Notes under the pieces: model-generated | What the model was told of the DNA's origin: nothing | What the model saw: the letters and a program-made list of their open reading frames with translations, nothing else | Database searches by the model: none | Shown here: positions 1 to 8,870 of the stretch, in pieces | Numbering within the stretch: the stretch's first letter is position 1 | Layout: each line of letters begins with the position of its first letter | Made by a program: the position numbers and the translations under genes | Assembly (NCBI GenBank): GCA_015143295.1 | Contig: CM026551.1 | Span: 16,417,827 to 16,481,826 of the forward strand | Length of the DNA: 64,000 bases | DNA from: Tetracentron sinense | Taxonomy: Eukaryota; Streptophyta; Magnoliopsida; Trochodendrales; Trochodendraceae | Reading direction: 5' to 3'

Positions 1-371
1 AATCTCTGCCTCATCTACAAAACCAGGCATATTAAAATACTATAGCTTTTCTTCTCCTTATCCTAATCTTTATCAAACCAGGCATATTAAACCAACCCAA
101 CCCAACCCAACCGGAGTTCTCCGCATCATCCTCTACTACTAGAGCACACAGAAATGCAATAAGTCAATTCCAGCAATAGCTGGTGGTGCAAAAAACGGGA
201 AAATGAAAAACGGATTGCAAGGTCATCTTCCAAACGGACTACTCAATTGCAAATTGACATGTGACATTGAAATTTTAAATTTTTATTTCTCTTTTCTAAT
301 ATTTTGAAATTTGATTGGCGTGGTCGGCTTTGAAAGAAGACCTTAAGAGCTGAACCCAAATTTCACGCCCA

Positions 372-585
372 CTGTAGGATGGGGTTTTTCTTTTCCCCAT
401 CTCACAGGTCCACACGTATCTCTTTTAACACTCTTTAAATGTGTTTAAAATTTACTAACACTTAAGATTTAATTATCTAACCTTAGTTTCTAGAAATTTT
501 TTTTAAAAAATAAATATCAACTCTAAAGATTAAAACTTAATATCCATAGTTAAAATTTTAAAAGAAGAGCAAATCCGATCTCCAT
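372..585. mobile_element. Degenerate MITE copy in the kinase promoter
   Basis: The segment has the marks of a MITE family seen again at 3515-3760, 7520-8070 and 8537-8870: a GTCCACACGTATC block, then CTCTTTTAACACTCTTT, then a poor version of the TTAAGATTCACCCAC block, TTAGTTTCTAGAAA, and a closing CATAGTTAAAATTTTAAAAG block. It is diverged and no target duplication is visible. The family assignment rests on block order only. Confidence 0.4.
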
Positions 586-738
586 TGGGGTGCGTATCTG
601 ACCCGAACATGTGTCTCGTCACAAGTCACAAGTCACAAGTAAAAGTCACACGCGTAGAATCAACAAAGACCGTGACAGTTACGTCAAACAGAGCTCGTTC
701 AAAAGTTTGGGAGAATCCTCTACCATCTTATGTTATAT

Positions 739-746
739 TATAAATA
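739..746 (+). promoter_or_regulatory. TATA box of the LysM receptor kinase gene
   Basis: TATAAATA sits in an AT-rich stretch 64 bases upstream of the start codon. That spacing fits a plant core promoter with a short leader. Confidence 0.6.
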
Positions 747-809
747 GTATAACATAAAAATAAAGAAATAGTAGGGAAAGCAAGCTCCAAAACCCCTTAA
801 ACCCAACCC

Positions 810-2696
810 ATGGAGTTCTTCTCCTTCTTGCTGTTCTTCTTTCTGTCTATATTTCATCTCTCACAAGCCCAACAAACTTACCTTGACAACCAACAACTCG
901 ACTGCTACAACAATGTTTCTTTCACAAAAGGCTATATCTGCAACGGTCCTAAAAAGTCCTGCAATTCCTATCTCACCTTTCGCTCCACCCCTCTCTACGA
1001 CTCTCCGATCAGCATCGCCTATTTCTTGAGCTCAAACCCCTCCATTATTGCCCAAATCAACGACATCCCCGACGTCTACATTAAGATCCCGGAGAACACC
1101 CAGATCATTGTTCCTGTAACTTGTTCTTGTTCAGGTAAATTCTACCAGCACAACACCTCTTACACCTTGAAAGATGATTCTGAGAATTATTATACACTCG
1201 CCAACAACACTTACCAAGGCCTCAGCACTTGCCAAGCCTTGATTGATCAGAATAAATACGATAGCAGAAATCTTTCTGTCGATCTAAAACTGTTAGTTCC
1301 ACTGAGATGTGCTTGTCCTACTAGAAACCAAACTAATAGTGGTGTGAAGTTCTTGCTGACTTACTTGCCTGTTTGGGAGGATACTGTTTCTCAAATTGGT
1401 GTGATGTTTGGTGTCGATGCAGGGAGCATAAATGAAGCAAATGGGTTGTCATATGATAGTGTAATCTACCCTTTTACGCCCCTTTTGGTTCCACTCAAAA
1501 GGGAGCCCACTAAGATCAGACCTAGTACAGATGCACCAGTCTCTCCAGGGCCAACTACAACTATAGTCCGAGTTGAGAAAACCAAGTCTTCAAACAAACG
1601 GGTTATTTTCATTGCTGCAGGAACTGGAGCTGGTCTACTTCTTCTAGCTCTCTCTGGATTTCTGGTTTGGTTCTTGTGTCTGAGATCTCAGCCATGCAAA
1701 CCAGTACTACTTCCAGAAGTTAATAAGAGGGTTGCAGTACCTGAAGAGAATCCTGGGTCTGTTTCTTCTCAAGGGGTTCGAAATGGGAATATCGAATCAT
1801 TGACTCTGTATAAGTTTGAAGAATTGCAAAAGGCTACTGGGTTCTTCAGTGAAGCTCATAGAATCAAGGGGTCTGTTTATCGCGGTGCCATTAATGGCGA
1901 TACTGCTGCTATAAAAAGAATGAGAGGGGATGTTTCAAATGAAATCAATATTCTGAAGCAGATCAACCATTCTCATGTGATCAGATTATCCGGTTTCTGT
2001 GTACACGAAGGGAACACCTATCTGGTTTATGAGTTTGCAGAGAATGGATCCCTCAGAGAATGGCTCCATGAGAAAAAGTATAGTAGTACTTCTTCTTGTC
2101 TTGGATGGAGGAAGAGAATTCAGATTGCTTATGAAGTAGCAGATGGACTTAACTACCTTCACAGCCACGCCTACACAAATCCTCCATTCATTCACAAAGA
2201 CTTGAAGAGCAGTAACATTCTCTTAGACGGAAATTTCAGAGCCAAGATTGCTAATTTTGGATTGGCAAGAACAGTTGAGAATCTAGATGAAGGTGGCCTT
2301 CAAATGACGAAACATGTAGTGGGTACTCACGGGTATATGGCACCGGAGTATCTCGAGAACGGAGTGGTTACCCAGAAACTAGATGTCTTCACGTTTGGTG
2401 TAGTCATGTTGGAGCTCTTATCAGGAAGAGAAGCCGCCTCTGGCGATGAAAAAAGAGGAGAAATGTTGTTATCGGCATCAATAGAGCAAGCTCTTGAAGG
2501 GGAGAACGTGAGAGAGAAGCTGATAGGCTTCTTTGATCCTTCCCTGAGGCATGACTACCCTTTGGATTTGGCCTTCTCCATGGCTCAACTTGCTAAGAAC
2601 TGTGTGGCTCATGATCTGAATTCTCGTCCAACCATGCCTGAGGTCTTCTTGTACCTGTCCAAGATACTGTCCTCTTCATTGGATTGGGATCCATGA
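810..2696 (+). CDS. LysM-domain receptor-like kinase, LYK4/LYK5 type, probable pseudokinase
   Basis: Single-exon gene of 628 codons. Residues 1-20 form a signal peptide ending SQA. The ectodomain (21-263) carries the two Cys-x-Cys pairs (C105/C107, C167/C169) that separate the three LysM modules of plant chitin receptors, plus many N-glycosylation sequons. A single membrane span covers about 265-290, followed by a juxtamembrane stretch and a kinase-like domain (about 335-622). In that domain the glycine-rich loop is poor (RIKGSVYRG, 352-359), the VAIK lysine is present (K369), the catalytic HRD is HKD (462-464), N469 is kept, but DFG is NFG (482-484), so the Mg-binding Asp is lost. GTHGYMAPE (505-513) is intact. 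Known LYK4/LYK5 proteins bind chitin oligomers at the plasma membrane and signal through the active kinase CERK1; I infer the same role here. The start is supported by the signal peptide and the TATA spacing. Length is normal for the family. An ortholog assignment (LYK4 versus LYK5) needs a tree. Confidence 0.93.
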   Translation: MEFFSFLLFFFLSIFHLSQAQQTYLDNQQLDCYNNVSFTKGYICNGPKKSCNSYLTFRSTPLYDSPISIAYFLSSNPSIIAQINDIPDVYIKIPENTQIIVPVTCSCSGKFYQHNTSYTLKDDSENYYTLANNTYQGLSTCQALIDQNKYDSRNLSVDLKLLVPLRCACPTRNQTNSGVKFLLTYLPVWEDTVSQIGVMFGVDAGSINEANGLSYDSVIYPFTPLLVPLKREPTKIRPSTDAPVSPGPTTTIVRVEKTKSSNKRVIFIAAGTGAGLLLLALSGFLVWFLCLRSQPCKPVLLPEVNKRVAVPEENPGSVSSQGVRNGNIESLTLYKFEELQKATGFFSEAHRIKGSVYRGAINGDTAAIKRMRGDVSNEINILKQINHSHVIRLSGFCVHEGNTYLVYEFAENGSLREWLHEKKYSSTSSCLGWRKRIQIAYEVADGLNYLHSHAYTNPPFIHKDLKSSNILLDGNFRAKIANFGLARTVENLDEGGLQMTKHVVGTHGYMAPEYLENGVVTQKLDVFTFGVVMLELLSGREAASGDEKRGEMLLSASIEQALEGENVREKLIGFFDPSLRHDYPLDLAFSMAQLAKNCVAHDLNSRPTMPEVFLYLSKILSSSLDWDP

Positions 2697-3294
2697 ACTC
2701 AAACACTCCAGGTCACTAGGCCATGCCCATGGCCGGTAAGAGAATTGTTTCTTTCGCTGTTGAGGTGTGTTGTTGGAAAAGATAAGAGGCCAGTACGTAA
2801 TAATAATGTGTTATATATATATAGGGTTTGTTGAAAATGGTTACTCCAGCCACAGAGATAGAATCTCCAATTCTCTAATATCCATGCATAAGGATTTGTT
2901 ATATGTAGTCAGCTGCTGCCTGATATTACAAATAAAGAGACTTGTAGTTTTAATTAATATGTTAATTTGTTTGATGCTTGGAAGATATCATTAGACCAAA
3001 TTATTTGCTCTTTCCTTGAGAGGCATACATTTGCAAAAAAAGGGATTTGTTGTATGTTGAAATACAAGTATGCCACTTTGGTGCCTATGCTATTTATAGA
3101 TCACATATACAATCTGTTGTGCGTAATCAATAAATACCTATGAATTTTTTCTAAGAAATTCTGTAATAGACATGAAGCTCAATTTGCAACCCTGTAAGTC
3201 TGCAACGAACAAAATTTTCCATGAAGATTGTGATTTGAGGCGCGAATTTAGTCGCTCTCTTTAAGAGGATTCGCGCCCCTACCAGAGATGCACA
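2697..3294 (+). other. 3' region of the kinase gene with poly(A) signals
   Basis: AATAAA occurs at 2931-2936 and 3129-3134, either of which could serve as the polyadenylation signal. No further gene is seen. A small inverted repeat (GGCGCGAAT at 3239-3247, ATTCGCGCC at 3269-3277) stands out as a CpG-rich hairpin in AT-rich DNA. Confidence 0.5.
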
Positions 3295-3905
3295 CAGGGG
3301 CGGAGCCACATGGGGCACCGGGGGGGCTGAAGCCCCCCCTCAACTTTTGGGAATTTTTTTTTGTACAGTGTAATGTGGGTGTGGCCTAGGAGCAAGGGCA
3401 AAGCCGGGTGGTGGTGGGGGATCAAAGCCCCACCTGAAAATTTTGAGAAGAATTTTATTTATTTATACTATTTAATTTAAGATGGCATAGGCATATGAAA
3501 ATGCTTAAATCACCGGTGTTTTCCATCATGTAATGAAATGGCTGGTCCTCATTGGTCCACGCCGCTCTTTAACACTCACCAATTGTGGTTAAGATTCAGT
3601 CACCCATAGAGTTAAGCAATCCAACCTAGTTTTTTAGAAGAAAAAAACAATAAAAATCTTAAATTTAATTTTGATAAGCTTAATCAGGGTTAAAAGAGTG
3701 TTAAAAGAGACACGAGGACACGACGGGAAGTTAAGCAGCGGGTCCACCAATCATCACTATTCAAAACTATATTCTTTACTAACGGACAAAGAGACAAGAT
3801 AACCTACAAACTTGGCACTAATTTTTTTTTTGGGGGGCGTAGCCCCCAAACCCCCACACCTCACCATTAACCCCCCTTGGCCGAAAATCCTAGCTCCACC
3901 CCCTG
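3295..3905. mobile_element. Non-autonomous hAT-like transposon, 611 bp
   Basis: The ends are inverted repeats: CAGGGGCGGAGCCA at the left and, reading in from the right, CAGGGGGTGGAGCTAGG. A perfect 8-bp direct repeat, GATGCACA, flanks it (3287-3294 and 3906-3913). An 8-bp duplication with CAGGG-type ends is the hAT signature. No transposase is present. The interior has GC-rich palindromic GGGGGCTGAAGCCCC near each end and contains a MITE-like core (3515-3760). Confidence 0.85.
3515..3760. mobile_element. MITE copy nested in the hAT-like element
   Basis: It has the block order of the local MITE family in both orientations: a CTCTTTAACACTCACCAATTG arm with GGTTAAGATTCAGTCACCC on the left, and a GGTTAAAAGAGTGTTAAAAG arm with GACACGAGGACACG on the right. 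The arms can pair, giving a fold-back. The exact ends and any target duplication are not clear. Confidence 0.5.
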
Positions 3906-3913
3906 GATGCACA

Positions 3914-4339
3914 GGGTTGCTACACGACGCCTCCAGGATACAATAATCTGCGATGTCACTTAACTCTAGCCATGCAAAGGAAAGAGTCGTACACTATACT
4001 AATGTTTTTTACCAAGTAGAAAGACTCAAGCCAGAAGTTTGGAAAAGTAGTAGAAAAGGAATAAAAGTTTTTCTTTCTGTATTTGTTCTGTTTTTGCTTT
4101 TTCACAGTCAGTTTAAGATGAGAAGAGAAGTCGATTTATAGAATAAAAATTACTCCACTGGTGATCTTCTCTTTAGTCCAAAGTGACTCATGAGTTTTAT
4201 GTCACTATTCATCTCACTCAACAGAGCAATAAATCTCATTAGGAGGAAATATTCAACCTCTAAAATGTCACATATGAACACTATTCACACACCATAGGAA
4301 GTGACTTTTGGAATTAATATATTCTCCTATTTTATAGTG
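3914..4339. other. No gene recognised
   Basis: AT-rich DNA between two MITEs. A 62-codon open stretch (3953-4141) has no recognisable domain and I do not call it a gene. The last nine bases (TTTATAGTG, 4331-4339) are the left target duplication of the next element. Confidence 0.5.
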
Positions 4340-4604
4340 GAGCAATAGTCACCTCCTCGGTCCGAGGAGGGGACTATTCCTCCTCGCTCTCACAAACACT
4401 TGGAACTATGGTTAAAATATTAACCGCCTCTTGTGGTTAATTTTTTTCTAATATTTTTTTTCTAAAAACCAAGGGTAGATGTGTGAACCCTAAGGTTGAT
4501 TGAATCTTAACCACAGTTAATGAAAAAAAAGGGGACACGTGACCCCAAAAAGGGAGGACGAGACAGTAAGTCCCCTCCTCGGCCTGAGGAGGTGACTATT
4601 TTCC
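4340..4604. mobile_element. MULE-like MITE, 265 bp
   Basis: Long inverted repeats of about 35 bp contain AATAGTCACCTCCTCGG and GGACT (left), mirrored by CCGAGGAGGGGACT when the right end is read backwards. A 9-bp direct repeat TTTATAGTG flanks it (4331-4339, 4605-4613), and both ends begin with G, as in Mutator-like elements. The interior shares the TGTGGTTAA, CTAAAAACCAAGG and TGAACCCTA blocks with other MITEs nearby. No coding capacity. Confidence 0.75.
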
Positions 4605-4932
4605 TTTATAGTGTGTCACCATAAACCACTCTGTAATTTGTTCTTCTAATTGAACTTATTTTTTGGATCTCTAGTCTTTAGGTTGAGTTACCGTTACAAA
4701 TGATTTAATTTACCTTAACTTAAGTCTCACCCCCTTCTATGTACATTTCTTTCTTTTCTAGATCTTTAGTTAAGTGATCCGTCAAATTTTCTTGTGATCT
4801 AATTCACAGATATTATTCCATTTTGTAGGAGTTCTCTCAAACATATATGTTTTTAACCTATTTTTCTAGACTAGTAGCTCTACATGGATGGAGAGGAACT
4901 TTAGAATTTTCAAAAGGAGTCAAATCTCCTAC

Positions 4933-5295
4933 GGTGATAACTGGATTTGGCAAATCCGGTTATCACCCCTAGAGGTCACCACGTGTCTCCTTTCACACCC
5001 CTTAATTGTGGGAAAGGTTCACCCACCCCTAGGGTTCACCCACCAATTTTTGGTTTTTTTTTTAAATATTAATTCTTTTTTTAAAATTAAAAAACTGTTT
5101 TTAGAGTTTTTTTAAGATTAAAAACAGTTTTTTAATTTTAAAAAAAGAATTAATATTAAAAAAAAAAAAAAAAAACCAAAAATGGGTGAGTGAACCCTAG
5201 GGGTGGGTGAACCTTACCCACAGTGAAGGGGTGTCAAAGGAGACACGTGGTGACCTCTAGGGGTGATAACCGGATTTGCTAAATCCGGTATCACC
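4933..5295. mobile_element. Fold-back MITE, 363 bp, almost a perfect hairpin
   Basis: The whole element is palindromic. The left arm (GGTGATAACTGGATTTGG, GGTCACCACGTGTCTCC, TTCACCCACCCCTAGGG) is answered by the right arm (CCCTAGGGGTGGGTGAA, GGAGACACGTGGTGACC, GGTGATAACCGG). An A/T-rich spacer near 5060-5180 is itself an inverted repeat. Each tip is also a small hairpin (GGATTTGGCAAATCC; GGATTTGCTAAATCC). Weaker pairing continues outwards to about 4911 and 5317, so the true ends may lie further out. No clear target duplication. Confidence 0.75.
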
Positions 5296-5329
5296 GGAGA
5301 TGATTTGGCTGCTTTTCAAAAACCAATCA

Positions 5330-5860
5330 ACTTTTATAAATCTGATCAAAGACGATTGGAGGGATCGGTTTACTTTGTCCAATCCGAAGGTTATTGACTC
5401 CACCAACAACCGTGAGTTTATGGAAAATTGGAAGGTTTCTTCTGATTTCATTCTTATCACTTGCAAGTCCTACTCTTGGTCTCTCCCTAAACACAGTCCG
5501 TTCTCTTGGAAACTCCTTTGCGGGATTGGGAGGTATCATTCGAAATCACTTGGGTCATCTGATCTGCTCAAACCTTTGCACAAGGCTATGATCCGGCTCC
5601 CGTTGATGGCCATTCTCGGAGGCCTCAAGTTAGCTATTGATTTTGGTGCTACTCGTCTGTGGTGGATAACATTAATGGGTCTTCAGACCCCTCTTGGAGA
5701 TGGAGATCTGATCAGCTGTACAATATCTTATATCTCCGTAACTCCTTTGCCTCGAACAGGGCTACTGATTGGCTAGCCAAATATTGTAACTCCCCTTATA
5801 TTGCTTCATTCCCTCCTTGCACACATTCACAGGGATATTCAGTGCACTATATGTGAGGAC
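5330..5860 (+). pseudogene. Decayed RNase H-like (RVT_3) fragment, probably of a LINE
   Basis: Three pieces in different frames fit the plant RNase H-like domain found at the 3' end of some LINEs: NSFAGLGGIIRNHLGHLI (about 5507-5560), then GGLKLAIDFGATRLWW (about 5617-5665), then NSFASNRATDWLAKYC (about 5740-5790). Frameshifts separate them and upstream reverse transcriptase is missing, so the piece is a dead fragment. It could instead be a remnant of a host gene of the same domain family. Confidence 0.6.
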
Positions 5861-6440
5861 AAATCCAGAATGATATGCCTCAAAATGTAATCGCATGGTT
5901 CGTTTCAATATATCTGATAACGCCAGCTTACCTTTTCCCAAAAAAAAATGTTTTCCAAAATTGCCTCGCAATGTTGGCTGAATGACCAAAATGGTATACT
6001 CATTCCTATCCCTAGAAAGGTTATTTCGCTTTTTCTGTCTGAGTAGCTAATCATGGATTCTCGACTCTAATCCACCATTTCACTTGATAAGTTTATTTGA
6101 AGAATGCTAAGTATATTCTCACAATCCCTATTCTCACATTTTCAGATAATAAAATAAATAATTTTGTATGGAACAAATTCATGTGTTTTATTATTTTAAA
6201 AGAATAAGAAGAAAATGTACGTTGGAGTATGCTAGCATTCCACACTTACTTTTATTTGTGTTCATGTACTCATATTATTTATTTTATTCTTATTATTTTA
6301 GGTAACAGAGGGTGTCCAAAACCCTGACAAAGAAGGACTTAGTCATATGTATTTACTCTTATTTGTATGTAGTCATATTATGGTTCATGTTGGTGGTTCT
6401 ACATCTACTTCTCTCTCTTTAAGTATATCTATCTATCTAT
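5861..6440. other. No gene recognised
   Basis: AT-rich sequence with a poly(A)-like run near 5941 that may be the tail of the LINE fragment. Nothing else stands out. Confidence 0.4.
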
Positions 6441-6448
6441 TCTATCTC

Positions 6449-7345
6449 TACTCTACTAATATAAAAAAGATTCTTATGTTTAAAACATTGATTGATATTT
6501 GTGTTAATTCCAATTTTTTTTATTAATATCTCTATTAATATAAAGAGGATTCTTCTATTCAAAACGTTAATTGATATTTGTATTAATTCCAAAAATTGTC
6601 TCTATGTAATACTTTATCTCTCTAATAATATAAAGAGGATTCGTCTGTTCAAAACGTTGATTGATATTTGTATTAATTCCAAAAATATCATTTAACTTCT
6701 ATTTATCTCTATTAATATAAAGAGGATTCTTCAATTCAAAATGTTGATTGATATTTGTGTTAAATTCCAAAAATGCTCTTTAATTTCTATCTATCTAATA
6801 CTCTCTCTACTAATATAAAAAGGGTTCGTCTATTGAAAACGTTGATTGATATTTGTATTAATTCCAAAAATATCATTTAACTTCTATTTATCTCTACTAA
6901 TATAAAAAGGATTCTTCTATTCAAAATGTTTGATATTTGTGTTAATTCCAAAAATGCTTTTTAATTTCTATCTATCTAATACTCTCTCTACTAATATAAA
7001 GAGGGTTCGTCTGTTGAAAAAGTTGATTGACATCTGTGTTAATTCCAAAAATACCCTTTAACTTCTATTGATTAAGAATGCTCCCTTATAACTTTGATAA
7101 AATTTTCCTAAATTCTCAATTTGCCCTTATCATAATCATGTATATAAGACTAAAATTTCATTGAATCTCTACTAATATAAAGATGATTCATCTCTTCAAA
7201 ACGTTGATTGATATTTGTGTTGATTCTAAAAATGCCCTTTTAACTTCTATCTATCTAATACTATCTCTATTAATATAAAGAGGATTCGTTTGTTGAAAAC
7301 GTTGATTGATATTTGTGTTAATTCCAAAACTGTCCTTTAACTTCT
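6449..7345 (+). repeat. Degenerate tandem array of ~90-bp units
   Basis: About nine units share the core CTACTAATATAAAGAGGATT, then GTTCAAAACGTTGATTGAT, then TTAATTCCAAAAATGCCC, then CTTCTATCTATCTAATACTC. Unit starts are near 6449, 6531, 6621, 6707, 6805, 6893, 6986, 7167 and 7264, so most are 82-98 bp apart, with one gap of about 180 bp. The TCTCTACTAATATAAA core resembles the 5' terminus of plant Helitrons. Not coding. Confidence 0.75.
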
Positions 7346-7519
7346 ATTTATTAAGAATGCTCTCTTATAACTAAGAATTTTTTTTCCTAAATTTCCAAAT
7401 TACCTTTATCATAATCATGTATATAAGACTAAAATTTCATTGATGTTTGCTTAATTCCCATACTACCCCTTACTCATCTATAGTAGACTTGAAATTCTCT
7501 ATAGTTATATACTCCTTAA

Positions 7520-8070
7520 TTATGGTTAAAATTTACCTACCCCTAGGGTTCACCCATTTATCCTTAGTTTTTAGAAAATTAAATTAATCCTAAAAGTAAG
7601 TGAATTTTAACCAAGGTTTTAAAAAATTAATATTTTTTTCCTAAAAACAAATGATAAGTGGGTGAACCCTAGGGGTGGGTGAACTCTAGGGGTAGGTGAA
7701 TTTTAGGGTTAATTTTTTTTATAAAAACCCAAGGATAGGTGGGTGAACCCTAGAGTGTGTGAATCTTAAACATTGTTAAGGGGTATCAAAAGAGACACAT
7801 GGCAACCTCAAGGGCGTAACTAGACCCCAATTGTGGTTAAGATTCACCCACCCTTAAACTTCACCCACTTATCCTTGGTTTTTAGAAAAAGAATATTAAT
7901 TTTTTTTAAACCTTGATTAAAATTTAATAACTCCAAAGGTTAAAAAATTTTCATATTATTTTTTCTAAAAATCAACGATAAGTGGGTGAACTTTAGGGAT
8001 GGGTGAATCTCAACCATAGTTAAGGAGTCTTAAAAGGGACACATGGTGACCTTAGTGGCGTAATCAGACT
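7520..8070. mobile_element. Two adjacent copies of the local fold-back MITE family
   Basis: Copy 1 (about 7520-7815) runs from TATGGTTAAAATTTACC and CCCCTAGGGTTCACCCA to GTTAAGGGGTATCAAAAGAG and ACACATGGCAACC. Copy 2 (about 7830-8070) runs from AATTGTGGTTAAGATTCACC to GTTAAGGAGTCTTAAAAGGG and ACACATGGTGACC. In each, the left arm is the inverted complement of the right arm. Confidence 0.65.
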
Positions 8071-8536
8071 CCTCGCTCTCTTGGCATAACACTCCGAAAG
8101 AAGAATGTCTAGCCAAGGTCTCGCCCACCCCCTTTCTTTGCTATACCCAAAATGTCCCTAAAGCTTTTTGACTCTTAAAATGTCCCTACGTCATATTTCT
8201 ATGACCAACATGCCCTTTATAATTTTTTTAACAAGGGATATCCAAAATGTCATTCAAGTTTCTATACCCAAAAATTCCTTAAATTGTTTTTCAAATGCCC
8301 TCACTAGGTCTCTCTTCCCAGTTTTTCTCCCCTTGCAGGTGTCACCCACTAGTTACTAAATAATGAGAATTCCTTAGTTAAAAACGAGGCTGATTTTTAC
8401 TAAATTCTAAAAATGCCCTTATAATAATCATTACTACATATGAAAGCTTATTGAATATTTTACTTAATTTCCATACTACCCCTTACTTATTTTGCTTAAT
8501 TCTCATATTATCCCCTACTTGAAATATTCAACTTTT

Positions 8537-8870
8537 ATAACCGGATTCCTTCGAATCCGGTTACGCCACTGAGATCGCCATGTGTCCCTTTTAACACTCT
8601 AATTGTAATTAAGATTCACCCACCTATCCTTGGTTTTTATAAAATAATAGCCTTGAAATTCTCTATGGTTATAACCGGACTCCTTGGAGTCTTGGACTCC
8701 GATTACGCCACTAAGGTTGTCATGTGTCACTTTTAACATTATTTAATTGTGGTTAAGATTCACCCACCTCTAGGGTACACCCACTTATCCTTGATTTTTA
8801 GAAAACATATATGAAAAAAATTAACCCTAAGAGATAGTGAATTTTAACCAGGGTTTCAAACACAATAATA
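8537..8870. mobile_element. Two truncated MITE copies of the same family
   Basis: Left arms only. At about 8537-8640: CCGGATTCCTTCGAATCCGG, then CGCCATGTGTCCCTTTTAAC and TTAAGATTCACCCACC. At about 8669-8870: CCGGACTCCTTGGAGT, TTGTCATGTGTCACTTTTAA and TTAAGATTCACCCACC, ending with a partial right arm. These copies show the hairpin tip best. Confidence 0.6.

Larger units (their letters stand above)
1..809 (+). promoter_or_regulatory. Upstream region and promoter of the LysM receptor kinase gene
   Basis: No gene is visible here. A TATA box (TATAAATA) lies at 739-746, 64 bases before the ATG at 810, so the 5' leader should be only about 35-40 bases. A WRKY-type W-box (TTGACT on the minus strand) covers 162-167, and a TGAC/GTCA pair lies at about 673-687; both motifs are short and could be chance. 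GTCACAA is repeated in tandem at about 617-641, and CCAAC-type short repeats lie at 91-113. Position 372-585 looks like a worn MITE (see the separate entry). Confidence 0.6.

Noticed and set aside
5276-5776. 166-codon open frame as a gene
   Set aside because: The recognisable RNase H pieces switch frames; the frame itself starts in the MITE arm and has no consistent domain.
6449-7345. CRISPR-like array
   Set aside because: Units are about 90 bp, adjacent and diverged, with no constant short repeat and unique spacers; the host is a plant.
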